Assembly (NCBI GenBank): GCA_035540955.1
Contig: DATLFP010000023.1
Location: forward strand, 1 to 28,670
Reading direction: 5' to 3'
From: DATLFP01 sp035540955
GTDB lineage: Bacteria > Actinomycetota > Acidimicrobiia > Acidimicrobiales > CADCSY01
DNA length: 28,670 bases
Numbering within the stretch: position 1 is the first letter of the stretch; each line of letters opens with the position of its first letter. The translations under genes and the position numbers were made by a program. The notes under the pieces were generated by a model. The model did no database searches, had not been told where the DNA came from, and was given only the letters and a program-made list of their open reading frames with translations. This document shows, in pieces, positions 7,089-15,400 of this stretch.

Positions 7089-7439
7089 CTAGCGCGCGGC
7101 GCGCTTCTCCTTGATCTTCGCTGCCTTCCCCCGGAGGTCGCGCAGGTAGTAGAGCTTGGCCCGCCGGACGTCGCCCAGGCGGTCGACCTCGATCTTCTGG
7201 ATGATCGGCGAGTGCACGGGGAACGTGCGCTCGACGCCGACGCCGAAGCTGACCTTGCGGACGGTGAAGGTCTCGCGCACGCCATCGCCCTGGCGGCGGA
7301 TCACCACGCCCTGGAAGACCTGGATGCGCTCCCGGGTGCCCTCGACGACCCGGACGTGGACCTTGACGGTGTCGCCCGGCGAGAACGCCGGCACGTCGTC
7401 GCGCAGGCTGCTGCGGTCGACGAGATCGGTGGGGTTCAT
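7089..7439 (-). CDS. rplS: 50S ribosomal protein L19
   Basis: Ribosomal protein bL19 (116 residues) sits at the 30S-50S interface. Its recognisable run is FSPGDTVKVHVRVVEGTRER, IQVFQGVVIRRQGDG, ETFTVRKVSFGVGVERTFPV and HSPIIQKIEVDRLGDVRRAKLYYLRDLRGKAAKIKE, full length for the family with a basic C-terminus. ATG at 7439 has GAGGAG about 11 nt upstream. It follows trmD by 41 nt, in the standard trmD-rplS order. Confidence 0.97.
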   Translation of the reverse strand: MNPTDLVDRSSLRDDVPAFSPGDTVKVHVRVVEGTRERIQVFQGVVIRRQGDGVRETFTVRKVSFGVGVERTFPVHSPIIQKIEVDRLGDVRRAKLYYLRDLRGKAAKIKEKRAAR

Positions 7440-7480
7440 GGCGCGTCGGGCTCCTCGACTGCTGGCGGGGCCGGGGGAAG

Positions 7481-8230
7481 TCACGGTCCGGGGGACGTGC
7501 CATCGTAGGGGTCGATCCCCCACTCCGCCAACAGCCGGCGCTCCTCGTCGGTGAGACCACCCCGGCGCTCCAGGAGGTCGGGCCGGTGCCGGATCGTGCG
7601 CCCGAGGGCCTGGGCCCGGCGCCAGCGGGCCACCCGGCCGTGGTCGCCGGAGCGCAGCACCTCGGGGACCTCCCAGCCCCGGAACGACGCCGGCCGGGTG
7701 TACTGGGGGTACTCGAGGAGGCCGTCGGCGAAGGACTCCTCCTCGGCCGAGGCCTCGTTGCCCATCACCCCGGGCAGCAGGCGGGCCACGGTCTCGAGCA
7801 CGACCATGGCCGCCACCTCGCCGCCGGCGAGCACGTAGTCGCCGATCGACAGCTCGCCGTCGACGAGGTGCTCGCGCACCCGCTCGTCGACCCCTTCGTA
7901 GCGCCCGCACAGCAGCGAGAACCCGTCGAGGCCAGCCAGCTCGCGGGCGACGTCCTGGGTGAGGGGGCGGCCGCCGGGGCTCAGGTAGTAGAGCGGCCGG
8001 GGCGGGTCGACCGCCTCGACGGCCCCGAAGAGGGGCTCGGGCATGAGCACCATCCCGGCGCCGCCGCCGAAGGGGCTGTCGTCGACGCTGCGGTGGGGGT
8101 CGGTGGCGGCGCGGCGGAGGTCGTGCACCCGGACCTCGACCACGCCGCCGTCGCGCGCCTTGCCGAGGAGGCTGAGCCCGGCGAAGCCCTCGACCATCCC
8201 CGGAAAGATCGTGAACACGTCGATGCGCAA
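7481..8230 (-). CDS. trmD: tRNA (guanine-N1-)-methyltransferase
   Basis: TrmD (249 residues) methylates G37 of tRNAs using S-adenosylmethionine and prevents +1 frameshifting. It begins MRIDVFTIFPGMVEGF, as usual. The deep trefoil-knot SAM site is seen as YYLSPGGRPL, LLCGRYEGVDERV and LSIGDYVLAGGEVA; the catalytic-side loop ends in LLEYPQYTRPASFRGWEVPEVLRSGDH. The start is TTG at 8230; no ATG or GTG in frame gives the conserved N-terminus, and the ribosome-binding site is weak. A 21-bp hairpin ends 14 nt upstream. In most bacteria rimM lies immediately upstream; here a 9-kb transporter operon intervenes. Confidence 0.95.
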   Translation of the reverse strand: MRIDVFTIFPGMVEGFAGLSLLGKARDGGVVEVRVHDLRRAATDPHRSVDDSPFGGGAGMVLMPEPLFGAVEAVDPPRPLYYLSPGGRPLTQDVARELAGLDGFSLLCGRYEGVDERVREHLVDGELSIGDYVLAGGEVAAMVVLETVARLLPGVMGNEASAEEESFADGLLEYPQYTRPASFRGWEVPEVLRSGDHGRVARWRRAQALGRTIRHRPDLLERRGGLTDEERRLLAEWGIDPYDGTSPGP

Positions 8231-8244
8231 GGCCCGTCCCGTCT

Positions 8245-8290
8245 CGTTGTGCGCGCTCGTGCCGGCATCCCGGCACGAGCGCGCACAACG
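8245..8290. repeat. 21-bp perfect palindrome with 4-nt loop between trmD and the transporter operon
   Basis: The left arm at 8245-8265 contains TTGTGCGCGCTCGTGCC. After a CATC loop (8266-8269), the right arm at 8270-8290 is its exact reverse complement. It lies in the 69-bp gap between the last transporter-operon gene (stop at 8300) and the trmD start (8230). In RNA it would be an extremely stable hairpin without a U tract. It may terminate the transporter operon or protect the 5' end of trmD mRNA, or be a copy of a mobile palindromic repeat. Its core resembles the palindrome at 19781-19839. Confidence 0.85.
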
Positions 8291-8299
8291 GTAGGGCGG

Positions 8300-9241
8300 T
8301 CAGGCGTCGGGGCGGCAGCCGAGGGTGTCGTAGAGGGCGGCGGCGAGGCCGAGGGACTGGCCGGTCACGACCTCGATGGCCGCCTCGATGCCCATGAGCA
8401 CGTCGACGCCCATGCCGATCACGTTCGGCGTCTTCGTGAGCCCCGACACGTCGGCCGGGTAGCCGGCGGCCCGCATCTCCTCGTCGACCGCGCAGATCGT
8501 CGGGTCCCCCGCCGGCGGCGGGAACGTGGCACACGCCGCGTACGCCGGCGCGAGGTAGGGCATCAGCTCGGCGACGGGCACGGCGTCGCCGGCGGCGGGG
8601 CCGGCGACCGCGGCGACGACCGCCACGAGCCCAATCGCCGAGCACCCCTGGCTCGTGAGCGGGGTCACCGCCGCCAGCAGCGGTCGCAGCTCCTCGGGCA
8701 CCGGCGGGAGCGGGAGGGCGGGCGGCGGGGGGATCACCGAGCCGCCCCCGCCCGGGGCGGGGACGAGGCCGTCGCCGTCGTCGGCGGGACCCTCGCCGTC
8801 GCCCTGGCTGCCACTCGGCGCCGGGGCCGGACCGCGGGGCGCCGGGTCGTCGCCGCGCCGGGCGAGCTCCTCGCCCACGAACGCGGCGGCCCCGGCCAGC
8901 ACCGACGGCGTCGTCGACGACGCCGGCGCGCTCCCCTCCCCGCGGCCGGCGGGGCCCGGCCCGTCGGCGGTGCTCCCCGCACCACCGTCGCTCCCGCCCG
9001 CCACCGCCGGAGCCGGCGCCGAGGGAGGGGCGAGCGGCGAGGAGCCCGACGCCACCGACGGCGCCAGCACCATGGCCACCAGCCACAGCGCGAGCGCGCC
9101 GTAGTGGCGCGGATAGGAGCGCAGGTGCCCGACCACGCGGCGCACCGGCGGCTCGTAGACGTAGCCCGTGGCGCCGTCGGCGCCGGTGCCGTCAGTGCCG
9201 TCCGGACCCGCGGCGGCGGTCGCGCTCGTGTCCTCGATCAT
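8300..9241 (-). CDS. membrane-anchored exported protein of unknown function, last gene of the transporter operon
   Basis: A 313-residue protein I do not recognise. The N-terminal 45 residues are Gly/Asp/Thr-rich then basic (VRRVVGHLRSYPRHYG). A single hydrophobic segment follows (about 47-66, ALALWLVAMVLAPSVA), then a Pro/Gly/Ala/Ser-rich low-complexity linker to about residue 185. A compact C-terminal domain (about 185-313) holds four cysteines (QGCSA, AACAT, ICAV, LGCRP), suggesting two disulfides outside the membrane. Start choice: ATG at 9241 overlaps the stop of the preceding gene (ATGA) and has a strong GGAGGAGGAG ribosome-binding site. The C-terminal domain could be an accessory ligand-binding or wall-associated module for the transporter; that is inference from the operon alone. 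Confidence 0.75.
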   Translation of the reverse strand: MIEDTSATAAAGPDGTDGTGADGATGYVYEPPVRRVVGHLRSYPRHYGALALWLVAMVLAPSVASGSSPLAPPSAPAPAVAGGSDGGAGSTADGPGPAGRGEGSAPASSTTPSVLAGAAAFVGEELARRGDDPAPRGPAPAPSGSQGDGEGPADDGDGLVPAPGGGGSVIPPPPALPLPPVPEELRPLLAAVTPLTSQGCSAIGLVAVVAAVAGPAAGDAVPVAELMPYLAPAYAACATFPPPAGDPTICAVDEEMRAAGYPADVSGLTKTPNVIGMGVDVLMGIEAAIEVVTGQSLGLAAALYDTLGCRPDA

Positions 9242-10326
9242 CGCTCCTCCTCCTCCAGCTCCAGACTCCGGGCGACGGCGACGAGCTCGGCCGGCGGCAG
9301 CGTCCCCGCCACCCGCACGAACCCTCCGTCACCCCGGACCACCCGCACCTCGCTGAGGCGCAGGTCGAACACGAGCTCACCCGGACCGAGGGCACCGAGA
9401 TCGACCGGCTCCCCCCACGGGCGGTCGTCCCACGGCGGCGGTCCGCCGCCCACCACCGCGCCCTGGTCGACGAGCACCAGGTCGGGGCCCCGCACCCACA
9501 CGTCGGTGACCAGGGCGACGTCGGCGGCGCGCGGCACCGTGGGGTCGACGGGCGCCCCGACCGCCGGCGGCAGGACGTGCCAGCGCCCGGCGTGCTCGAA
9601 GCCCGCAGGCACGGTGGCCTGCCACCGCTCCGTGAAGCCGGGATCCTCCCCCGGGGCCACGGCCCGCACCGAGCCGCCGCCGTCGCCGAACGACAGCGTC
9701 GACGCCGACGCCGGCACTCCGAACACGTCGTCGCCCACCGGGCCGAGGACCTCGCCCACCTCGACGCGCACCGCTTCCCGCTCGCGCCGCACGACGCCGG
9801 CCACCGACCACGACTCGGCCAGCACCAGCCCGGCGCCGTCGATGCACGCCTCGACCGACTCGCCCGCCACCGCGCCGACCGGCGTGAGCGTCCCCCCGCC
9901 GACGGGCCCGCCGAACGCCACGACCCGGCACGGCCGTCCGGCGACCCGGCGCGTCCCGACCACCTCGACCACGCCCGCCGCCAGCGCGTCGTCGAGCACG
10001 GCGTCGGGGCGCAGGTCGCCGCCGGCGAGCGCCAGCGGCACCTCGATCCGCACCCACGACGCGCCGTCGGAGGTGGTGGCGAGCACGCCGGCGTCGCTCA
10101 CCCGCGTCGCCCGACCGACCTCGATCCGGCTCTGGAACGGCCGCCGGACGGTGTGCACCTCGGTGCTCGGCACCCCGCCGGTGACGACCTCGTAGGTGAT
10201 CCGGTAGGCGGTCGGCACCGCGCCGTCGACGACCGTCACCGATCCCGACCCGCCCGCCGCCGCGTACGCCACCGTCGCGGCGAGCGCCCCGGCGACGGCC
10301 AGCGCGACGACCGTGACCCTCCTCAC
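9238..10326 (-). CDS. secreted or membrane-anchored beta-rich protein of unknown function in the transporter operon
   Basis: A 362-residue protein with a short basic start and hydrophobic signal or anchor (MRRVTVVALAVAGALAATVAYA, about residues 1-22). A long mature region follows with no further membrane segment. The pattern of short hydrophobic strands, such as AYRITYEVVTGG, RRPFQSRIEVGRATRV and REAVRVEVGEV, suggests a LolA/RseB-like beta-sheet fold. That is only a visual impression. Two cysteines (GRPCRVVAFG and VEACIDGAG) may form a disulfide. The start is GTG at 10326, overlapping the stop of the MFS-ABC fusion gene (GTGA); its own stop overlaps the next start (ATGA). Such tight coupling suggests a role outside the membrane with the transporter. 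No function can be assigned. Confidence 0.78.
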   Translation of the reverse strand: MRRVTVVALAVAGALAATVAYAAAGGSGSVTVVDGAVPTAYRITYEVVTGGVPSTEVHTVRRPFQSRIEVGRATRVSDAGVLATTSDGASWVRIEVPLALAGGDLRPDAVLDDALAAGVVEVVGTRRVAGRPCRVVAFGGPVGGGTLTPVGAVAGESVEACIDGAGLVLAESWSVAGVVRREREAVRVEVGEVLGPVGDDVFGVPASASTLSFGDGGGSVRAVAPGEDPGFTERWQATVPAGFEHAGRWHVLPPAVGAPVDPTVPRAADVALVTDVWVRGPDLVLVDQGAVVGGGPPPWDDRPWGEPVDLGALGPGELVFDLRLSEVRVVRGDGGFVRVAGTLPPAELVAVARSLELEEEER

Positions 10327-13262
10327 ACCAGCTCACCGCCGAGGTACGACGTCACCACGTGGTCGTGGGTGAGCACGTCGTCGGGCTCGCCCTCGGTGAC
10401 CACGCGGCCCCGGTCGAGGGCGACGAGGTGATCGGCGATCGACGTGAGCAGCGGCATCGAGTGCTCGATGACGAGGATCGACGCGCCGAGGTGGCGCTGC
10501 ACGTCGCGCAGGATGGGTCCCAGCGCCTCGGCCTCCTTCTGGGCGATGCCCGAGGACGGCTCGTCGAGCAGCAGGATGCGGGGCTCGATCCCGAGGAGGC
10601 AGGCGATCTCGGCCATCCGCCGGGAGCCGGTCGAGAGCTCGCCGACGAACTTGTCGCCGAACGCGCCGAGGCCGACGAGCTCGACGAGCTCCTCCACGCG
10701 GGCGGTGACGACCCGTTCGCTGGCCGCCGCCGTCGGCATGCCGAGCATCGACGAGAACGGATCGCCCACCTCGACGTGCCGCTCGAGGGCGGCGGCGAGC
10801 GCCTCGCGCACGGTGAGCGACGGCCACAGCCGCGCGTCCTGGAACGACCGTCCGAGCCCGGCGCGCGCCCGGGCGTACGCCGGCCACTCGGTGACGTCGC
10901 GGCCGAACAGCGTGACCCGGCCGCCGTCGAGCGGCTGGAAGCCGGAGATGAGGTCGAACACGGTGGTCTTGCCGGCGCCGTTGGGCCCGATGAGACCGAG
11001 CACCTGGCCGCGGTGCAGCCGGAAGCTCACGTCGTCGACCGCGGTCACGCCGCCGTAGCGCTTCGTGAGGCCCCGCACCTCGAGCACCGGCGGGCGGTCG
11101 AGCAGCGCGGCGCGGTGGCGCTCGGGCTGCGCCGCGGTCGACGTGGCTGCTGAGCCCTTGAGGTAGACGGCCCGCAGGATGTCGGGGCGCTCGAGCAGCT
11201 CGGCGGTCGGCCCCTCGAAGCGCACCTCGCCCTTCTCCATGAACACGGCGCGGTCGGCGAGGCGCAGGGCGGTGGTCACGGACTGCTCCACGAGGACGAT
11301 GGTGGTGCCGGCGGCGTGGATCTCCCGCACGATCTCGAGCAGGCGCTCGACGACGGTCGGCGCCAGCCCGAGGGACAGCTCGTCGATCATCAGCAGCCGG
11401 GGCCGGGCGATGAAGGCCTTGGAGAGCGAGAGCATCTGCTGCTCGCCTCCGGACAGTGACCCGGCGGTGGTGTCCCACCGCTTCCCGAGCTCGGGGAACA
11501 GCTCGAGCACACGCGCCGTCGACGCCCGCACCCGCTCGCGGTCGCGGCGGAAGAGCCAGCCGGCGGCGCGGAGGTTCTCGGCCACGGTGAGGCTCGGGAA
11601 GATCCCTCGCCCGCCCGGCACCTGGGCGATGCCGAGGCGGGAGATCGAGTTCGGGTCGAGGCCGGTGATGTCCTCGCCGTCGAAGAACACGCTCCCCCGG
11701 TCCTTCGCGAGCAGGCCCGACACCGCCTTGAGCACGGTCGACTTGCCGGCGCCGTTGGTGCCGAGGAGGGCCACGATCTCGCCCTCCCGCACCCGCAGGT
11801 CGACCTCGAAGAGCACCTGGGTCTGCCCGTAGCCGGCATCGATGTGCTTCACGTCGAGCAGCGTCGGCACCTGGAGCTGCCGGCGGCGGCCGTTGGCGGC
11901 CCGCGGGGTGACGGCCCGCTGGGCGGCGACGAGCTGGGCGTTGCGGTTGCGCTCGATGTCACCGGCGATGAACTTGGCCGACGACGCGAGGATGGCGGAG
12001 CCGACGATGTACACGGGGAGCATCACGAGCATCCCCGCCCGCAGCCCGTAGGTGTCGCCGATGCCGCCGGCGATCGGGAGGAACAGCACGCCGGGGATGG
12101 CGAACACCGCGGCCGCGGAGAACCCGAGGGCGCGGCACCGCGCCGGGATCACCATCGAGCCGACCGCGTAGATGCCGGGGATCAGAGCCACGAGCAGGAC
12201 GGCCAGCGCGAAGCGGGCCGCCACCGAGCCGAGGAACCACGGCGACAGCGCCATGGCGGCGATGCAGCCGGACGCGATGACGGCGGCGACGGCCAGCAGG
12301 CGCACGACGTCGGCCGGCTCCCGCGACAGGACGCGCTGCACGATGACGGCGCCGCCGAGGATGCCGAGGAACTGGAAGCCCTCCGACACCGACTCGAGCA
12401 CACCCCGCTCGGCCGGACTCAGCCCGTACACCTCCTCCCAGAAGAGGTTCAGCAGGGCGCCGAGACCGACGAGGCTGGCGGTGAGGAACGGCAGCGCCAG
12501 CCACGTGCGCCGCAGCGCCCGCACCTGCCACAGCGCGCGGAACGCCTGCCGGAACGGAAGCGGCGCTTCCTCGATCTGCGCGGTCGTCTCGTCGGCACCC
12601 GCCAGCCGCCGGTCCCAGATGCCCCGCGACGGCTCCTTCAGCCGCGCCGCGAAGAACACGAACACGACGGTGGGCACCGCGAACACGAAGAACGGGGTGC
12701 GCCAGGTGAAGATGGTGGCCAGCACGCCGGCGGTGACCGGGCCGATGAACTGGCCGACGCTGTTCGCCATCCGGTGCAGGTAGTAGACGCGGGCCCGGCT
12801 CTCCGGCGGGTACCAGTCGGCGAGAAGGCTGTTGTGGGTCGGGTCGTTCACCGCCTTGCCGAGCCCCGAGCCCATGCGGGCGAGGAGGAGCACCGCGATC
12901 GTGGGGGCGAGGCCGGTGAGGACGGAGAACCCGGCCCACGCGGCGGCGCCGCCGGTGGCCATGCGCACGCGGCTGTGGCGGTCGGCGAGGTGGGCGATGG
13001 GCAACGAGAGGAACAGCACCACCACGGCGAAGGCGGTGACGAGGGAGAGGATCCCCTGGTTCGACAGGCCGAACGCGTCGCGGATCTCGGGGGTGAGGAC
13101 GGTGAACGCGGTGCGGTCGAGCTCGTCGACGGCGTTCAGGCCGAACAGGACGATCAGCGGGAGCGTCGGCGCGCCCGCGGTGATGCGCTCCAACCGCCCG
13201 CTCATGTCTTCCGCTCCTGGCCTTCGGCCGGGCCGCTCGGGCCCGCTCGCCTGCTCGCTCAC
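10323..13262 (-). CDS. MFS permease fused to tandem LivF-like and LivG-like ABC ATPases
   Basis: A single uninterrupted 979-residue frame. Residues about 25-445 are a major-facilitator permease with motif A at LADRHSRVRMATGG and EPSRGIWDRRL in the central loop region. Residues about 465-710 are a LivF-like nucleotide-binding domain: Walker A GTNGAGKST (Lys507), signature LSGGEQQM, Walker B LLMIDELSLGLAP, and Gln in place of the switch His (VLVEQS), as in LivF. Residues about 726-979 are a LivG-like domain: Walker A GPNGAGKTT (Lys765), variant signature LSTGSRRM, Walker B ILLLDEPSSGIAQ, switch His in VIEHSM. GTG at 13262 overlaps the LivHM stop (GTGA) and has AAGGAGGAGG 7 nt upstream. ATG at 13205 (AGGAG 8 nt upstream) is a credible alternative start giving 960 residues. 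It should power the LivHM permease; what the MFS part carries is unknown. Confidence 0.9.
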   Translation of the reverse strand: MSEQASGPERPGRRPGAEDMSGRLERITAGAPTLPLIVLFGLNAVDELDRTAFTVLTPEIRDAFGLSNQGILSLVTAFAVVVLFLSLPIAHLADRHSRVRMATGGAAAWAGFSVLTGLAPTIAVLLLARMGSGLGKAVNDPTHNSLLADWYPPESRARVYYLHRMANSVGQFIGPVTAGVLATIFTWRTPFFVFAVPTVVFVFFAARLKEPSRGIWDRRLAGADETTAQIEEAPLPFRQAFRALWQVRALRRTWLALPFLTASLVGLGALLNLFWEEVYGLSPAERGVLESVSEGFQFLGILGGAVIVQRVLSREPADVVRLLAVAAVIASGCIAAMALSPWFLGSVAARFALAVLLVALIPGIYAVGSMVIPARCRALGFSAAAVFAIPGVLFLPIAGGIGDTYGLRAGMLVMLPVYIVGSAILASSAKFIAGDIERNRNAQLVAAQRAVTPRAANGRRRQLQVPTLLDVKHIDAGYGQTQVLFEVDLRVREGEIVALLGTNGAGKSTVLKAVSGLLAKDRGSVFFDGEDITGLDPNSISRLGIAQVPGGRGIFPSLTVAENLRAAGWLFRRDRERVRASTARVLELFPELGKRWDTTAGSLSGGEQQMLSLSKAFIARPRLLMIDELSLGLAPTVVERLLEIVREIHAAGTTIVLVEQSVTTALRLADRAVFMEKGEVRFEGPTAELLERPDILRAVYLKGSAATSTAAQPERHRAALLDRPPVLEVRGLTKRYGGVTAVDDVSFRLHRGQVLGLIGPNGAGKTTVFDLISGFQPLDGGRVTLFGRDVTEWPAYARARAGLGRSFQDARLWPSLTVREALAAALERHVEVGDPFSSMLGMPTAAASERVVTARVEELVELVGLGAFGDKFVGELSTGSRRMAEIACLLGIEPRILLLDEPSSGIAQKEAEALGPILRDVQRHLGASILVIEHSMPLLTSIADHLVALDRGRVVTEGEPDDVLTHDHVVTSYLGGELV

Positions 13263-15400
13263 ACCCCCACCTCCTCCTTCTGTGGCGATGCACCTGTGCT
13301 CTCTGACGGGTCGATCGACACAGAGGCGGTGAGGGGGTCGTCGTCGACGCGGCTGTCGGCGAGGAGGCTGGGGACATGGATCGAGCGGCGGCGGGCGACC
13401 CACCGGAGGAACCCGTCGCGCACGCGGTAGACGAGCCCGCCGAGCCCCTCGGGCAGGAACATCAGCAGCAGCAGGATGCCCATGCCGCTCGCCAGCAGCT
13501 CGTACTGGGCGGGGAGGAAGAACTCCGCGCCCCGCACGTAGATGGCACCGAGCACCGCGCCCGGCAGCGAGCCGAGCCCGCCGATGACCACCATCGAGAA
13601 GAGACGGATCGACGTGTCGGCGCCGAAGGCGTCGGCGAACAGCCCCTGCTGGTTGACGACGTAGAGCCCGCCGGCGAACCCGGCGAGGCCGCCGCTCAGC
13701 GCGAACGCGAGCAGCTTGGTGCGCGTCGCGTCGATGGTGGCGGCCTCGGCGTTGAGCTCGTTGTCGCGCACGGCGATGATCGCCCGGCCGGTGCGACCGT
13801 TCCGCAGGTTGCGGACAGCCGCGATCGCCAGCAGGAGCCCGACCAGGCAGAAGAAGTACTGCTGCCAGCCGCGCTCGAGCGCGAAGCGACCCCACAGCGC
13901 CGGACGGGTGATGCGCTGCTCGATGAGCCATGGCACGTAGCGGTCCTCGAGGAAGAACGTCTCGGCGGTCACCGCGAACGCCAGCGTGGTGACGGCCAGG
14001 AACAGGCCGCGTATGCGCAGCGCCGGGAGCCCGATCACCACCGCCACCGCGGCCGCGAACACGACGCCGGCGGGGATGGCGAGCAGCAGGTCCCAGCCGT
14101 GGCGGCCGTAGAGGACGCCGGTGGCGGCACCGCCGAAGCCGACGAGCGCGAACTGCCCGAGGCTGATGTGACCGGCCCACCCGGTCAGGACGAGCAGCGA
14201 GAGCGCGACGATCGCGTAGATGGCAATGAGCGCCGCCGCCTGCTCCTGGCTCGGCGACGCCCACAGCGGCAACGTCACCGCCACCGTGGTCAGCACCACC
14301 GTCACGCCCAACGTCGCCCACCGCACCTCGGGCACGTTGCGCAGCTCCCGAGGGATCGGCCGCACCTCGCGGATCGACTTCCACGTCGAGATGCCCGACT
14401 CTGCGATCCGGCTGAAGTGGTCGCGCTGGAGGAACAGCCCGGCGAGGATCACCACAACGAGGAGCGCGTCGACGAAGTCGGTGTCGGAGTACTGCCAGGC
14501 CGCCGCCTCCTGGAAGATGCCGATGCCGATGGCGGCGACGACCGTGCGGGGCAGGCTCTCCATGCGCCCGATCACCGCCGCCGCCAGCGTGCGCAGGAGC
14601 AGGGCGTTGCCGCTGCCCGACACCGACTGGAACGACGCGAAGCCGACGAGCGGGATGCGCAGGATCACCGCCGTCGCCGACAGGAACCCTGCCATCGCCC
14701 ACACGAGCGTCGACAGCCGCTTCACCGGGATGCCGAGCAGGTTGGCGCGGTCGCCGTTCTCGGCCGACGCGCGGATGGCGATGCCGTAGTCCGTGAACCG
14801 CAGGAACGCGATCAGCCCGATCATGATCAGGGGCACGAGCACGACCACCATCACGTGGTTGCCGTTGAACACCTGCGGGTGGATGTCGAAGCGCATCTCG
14901 AAGGGCGTCTCGAACCGCCCGGCGGTGAGCCCCCCGAAGAGCAGCGGGATGATGATCGACAGCGCCTTGAGGATCTGCGCGAGGCCGATGGTGGCCACCG
15001 TCAGGATCAGCCGCGGGGCACGGTGGAAGCGGCGGATGACGACCGCGTCGATGATCGCCCCGAGGATGGCGGCCATGGCGAAGCCGGTGCCGATGGCCAC
15101 GAAGTAGTTCCAGCCCCACACGAGCTTGAACTCGATGGCCAGCACGGCCGCCACCGACCCGAGCTCGGCCTGAGCGAAGTTGACGATGCGGTTGGCGCGG
15201 TAGACGAGCACGACGCCGATCGCCAGCAGGGCGATGAGCGAGCCGAACACCACGCCGCGCAGCACGATGCCGAGCGGCAGGCCCCGCTGCATCACCGAGG
15301 CCAGCAGCGCCCACACGGCGACGACGACCGCGCCGGTGCCGGCGCCCCGGGCCGGCCCCGGGAGCCCTCGCCAGGCGCGCCGCGCGACCGGGGCGTTCAT
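13259..15400 (-). CDS. fused LivH-LivM branched-chain amino acid-type ABC permease
   Basis: A 713-residue integral membrane protein combining the two HAAT-family permease subunits that are usually separate. The LivH-like half (about residues 25-330) shows VVFGSLIALLAIGVVLVYR and ANRIVNFAQAELGSVAAVLA, then ADGxG-type IRASAENGDRANLLGIPV. A charged linker (about 330-360) leads to the LivM-like half (about 365-675), with VLTGWAGHISLGQFALVG, ALRIRGLFLAVTTLAFAV, IIAVRDNELNAEAATID and MVVIGGLGSLPGAVLGA. The C-terminal 50 residues are hydrophilic. ATG at 15400 overlaps the binding-protein stop (ATGA). Substrate class is by family only: HAAT systems carry branched-chain amino acids but also amides, urea and other small polar compounds. 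Confidence 0.92.
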   Translation of the reverse strand: MNAPVARRAWRGLPGPARGAGTGAVVVAVWALLASVMQRGLPLGIVLRGVVFGSLIALLAIGVVLVYRANRIVNFAQAELGSVAAVLAIEFKLVWGWNYFVAIGTGFAMAAILGAIIDAVVIRRFHRAPRLILTVATIGLAQILKALSIIIPLLFGGLTAGRFETPFEMRFDIHPQVFNGNHVMVVVLVPLIMIGLIAFLRFTDYGIAIRASAENGDRANLLGIPVKRLSTLVWAMAGFLSATAVILRIPLVGFASFQSVSGSGNALLLRTLAAAVIGRMESLPRTVVAAIGIGIFQEAAAWQYSDTDFVDALLVVVILAGLFLQRDHFSRIAESGISTWKSIREVRPIPRELRNVPEVRWATLGVTVVLTTVAVTLPLWASPSQEQAAALIAIYAIVALSLLVLTGWAGHISLGQFALVGFGGAATGVLYGRHGWDLLLAIPAGVVFAAAVAVVIGLPALRIRGLFLAVTTLAFAVTAETFFLEDRYVPWLIEQRITRPALWGRFALERGWQQYFFCLVGLLLAIAAVRNLRNGRTGRAIIAVRDNELNAEAATIDATRTKLLAFALSGGLAGFAGGLYVVNQQGLFADAFGADTSIRLFSMVVIGGLGSLPGAVLGAIYVRGAEFFLPAQYELLASGMGILLLLMFLPEGLGGLVYRVRDGFLRWVARRRSIHVPSLLADSRVDDDPLTASVSIDPSESTGASPQKEEVGV

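Noticed and set aside
13263..15314. Further upstream extension of the MFS-ABC fusion frame (total 1663 codons)
   Set aside because: The extra 684 codons are an off-frame reading of the LivHM permease gene, Arg/Gly/Ala-rich with no membrane segments. The real start is at 13262 or 13205.
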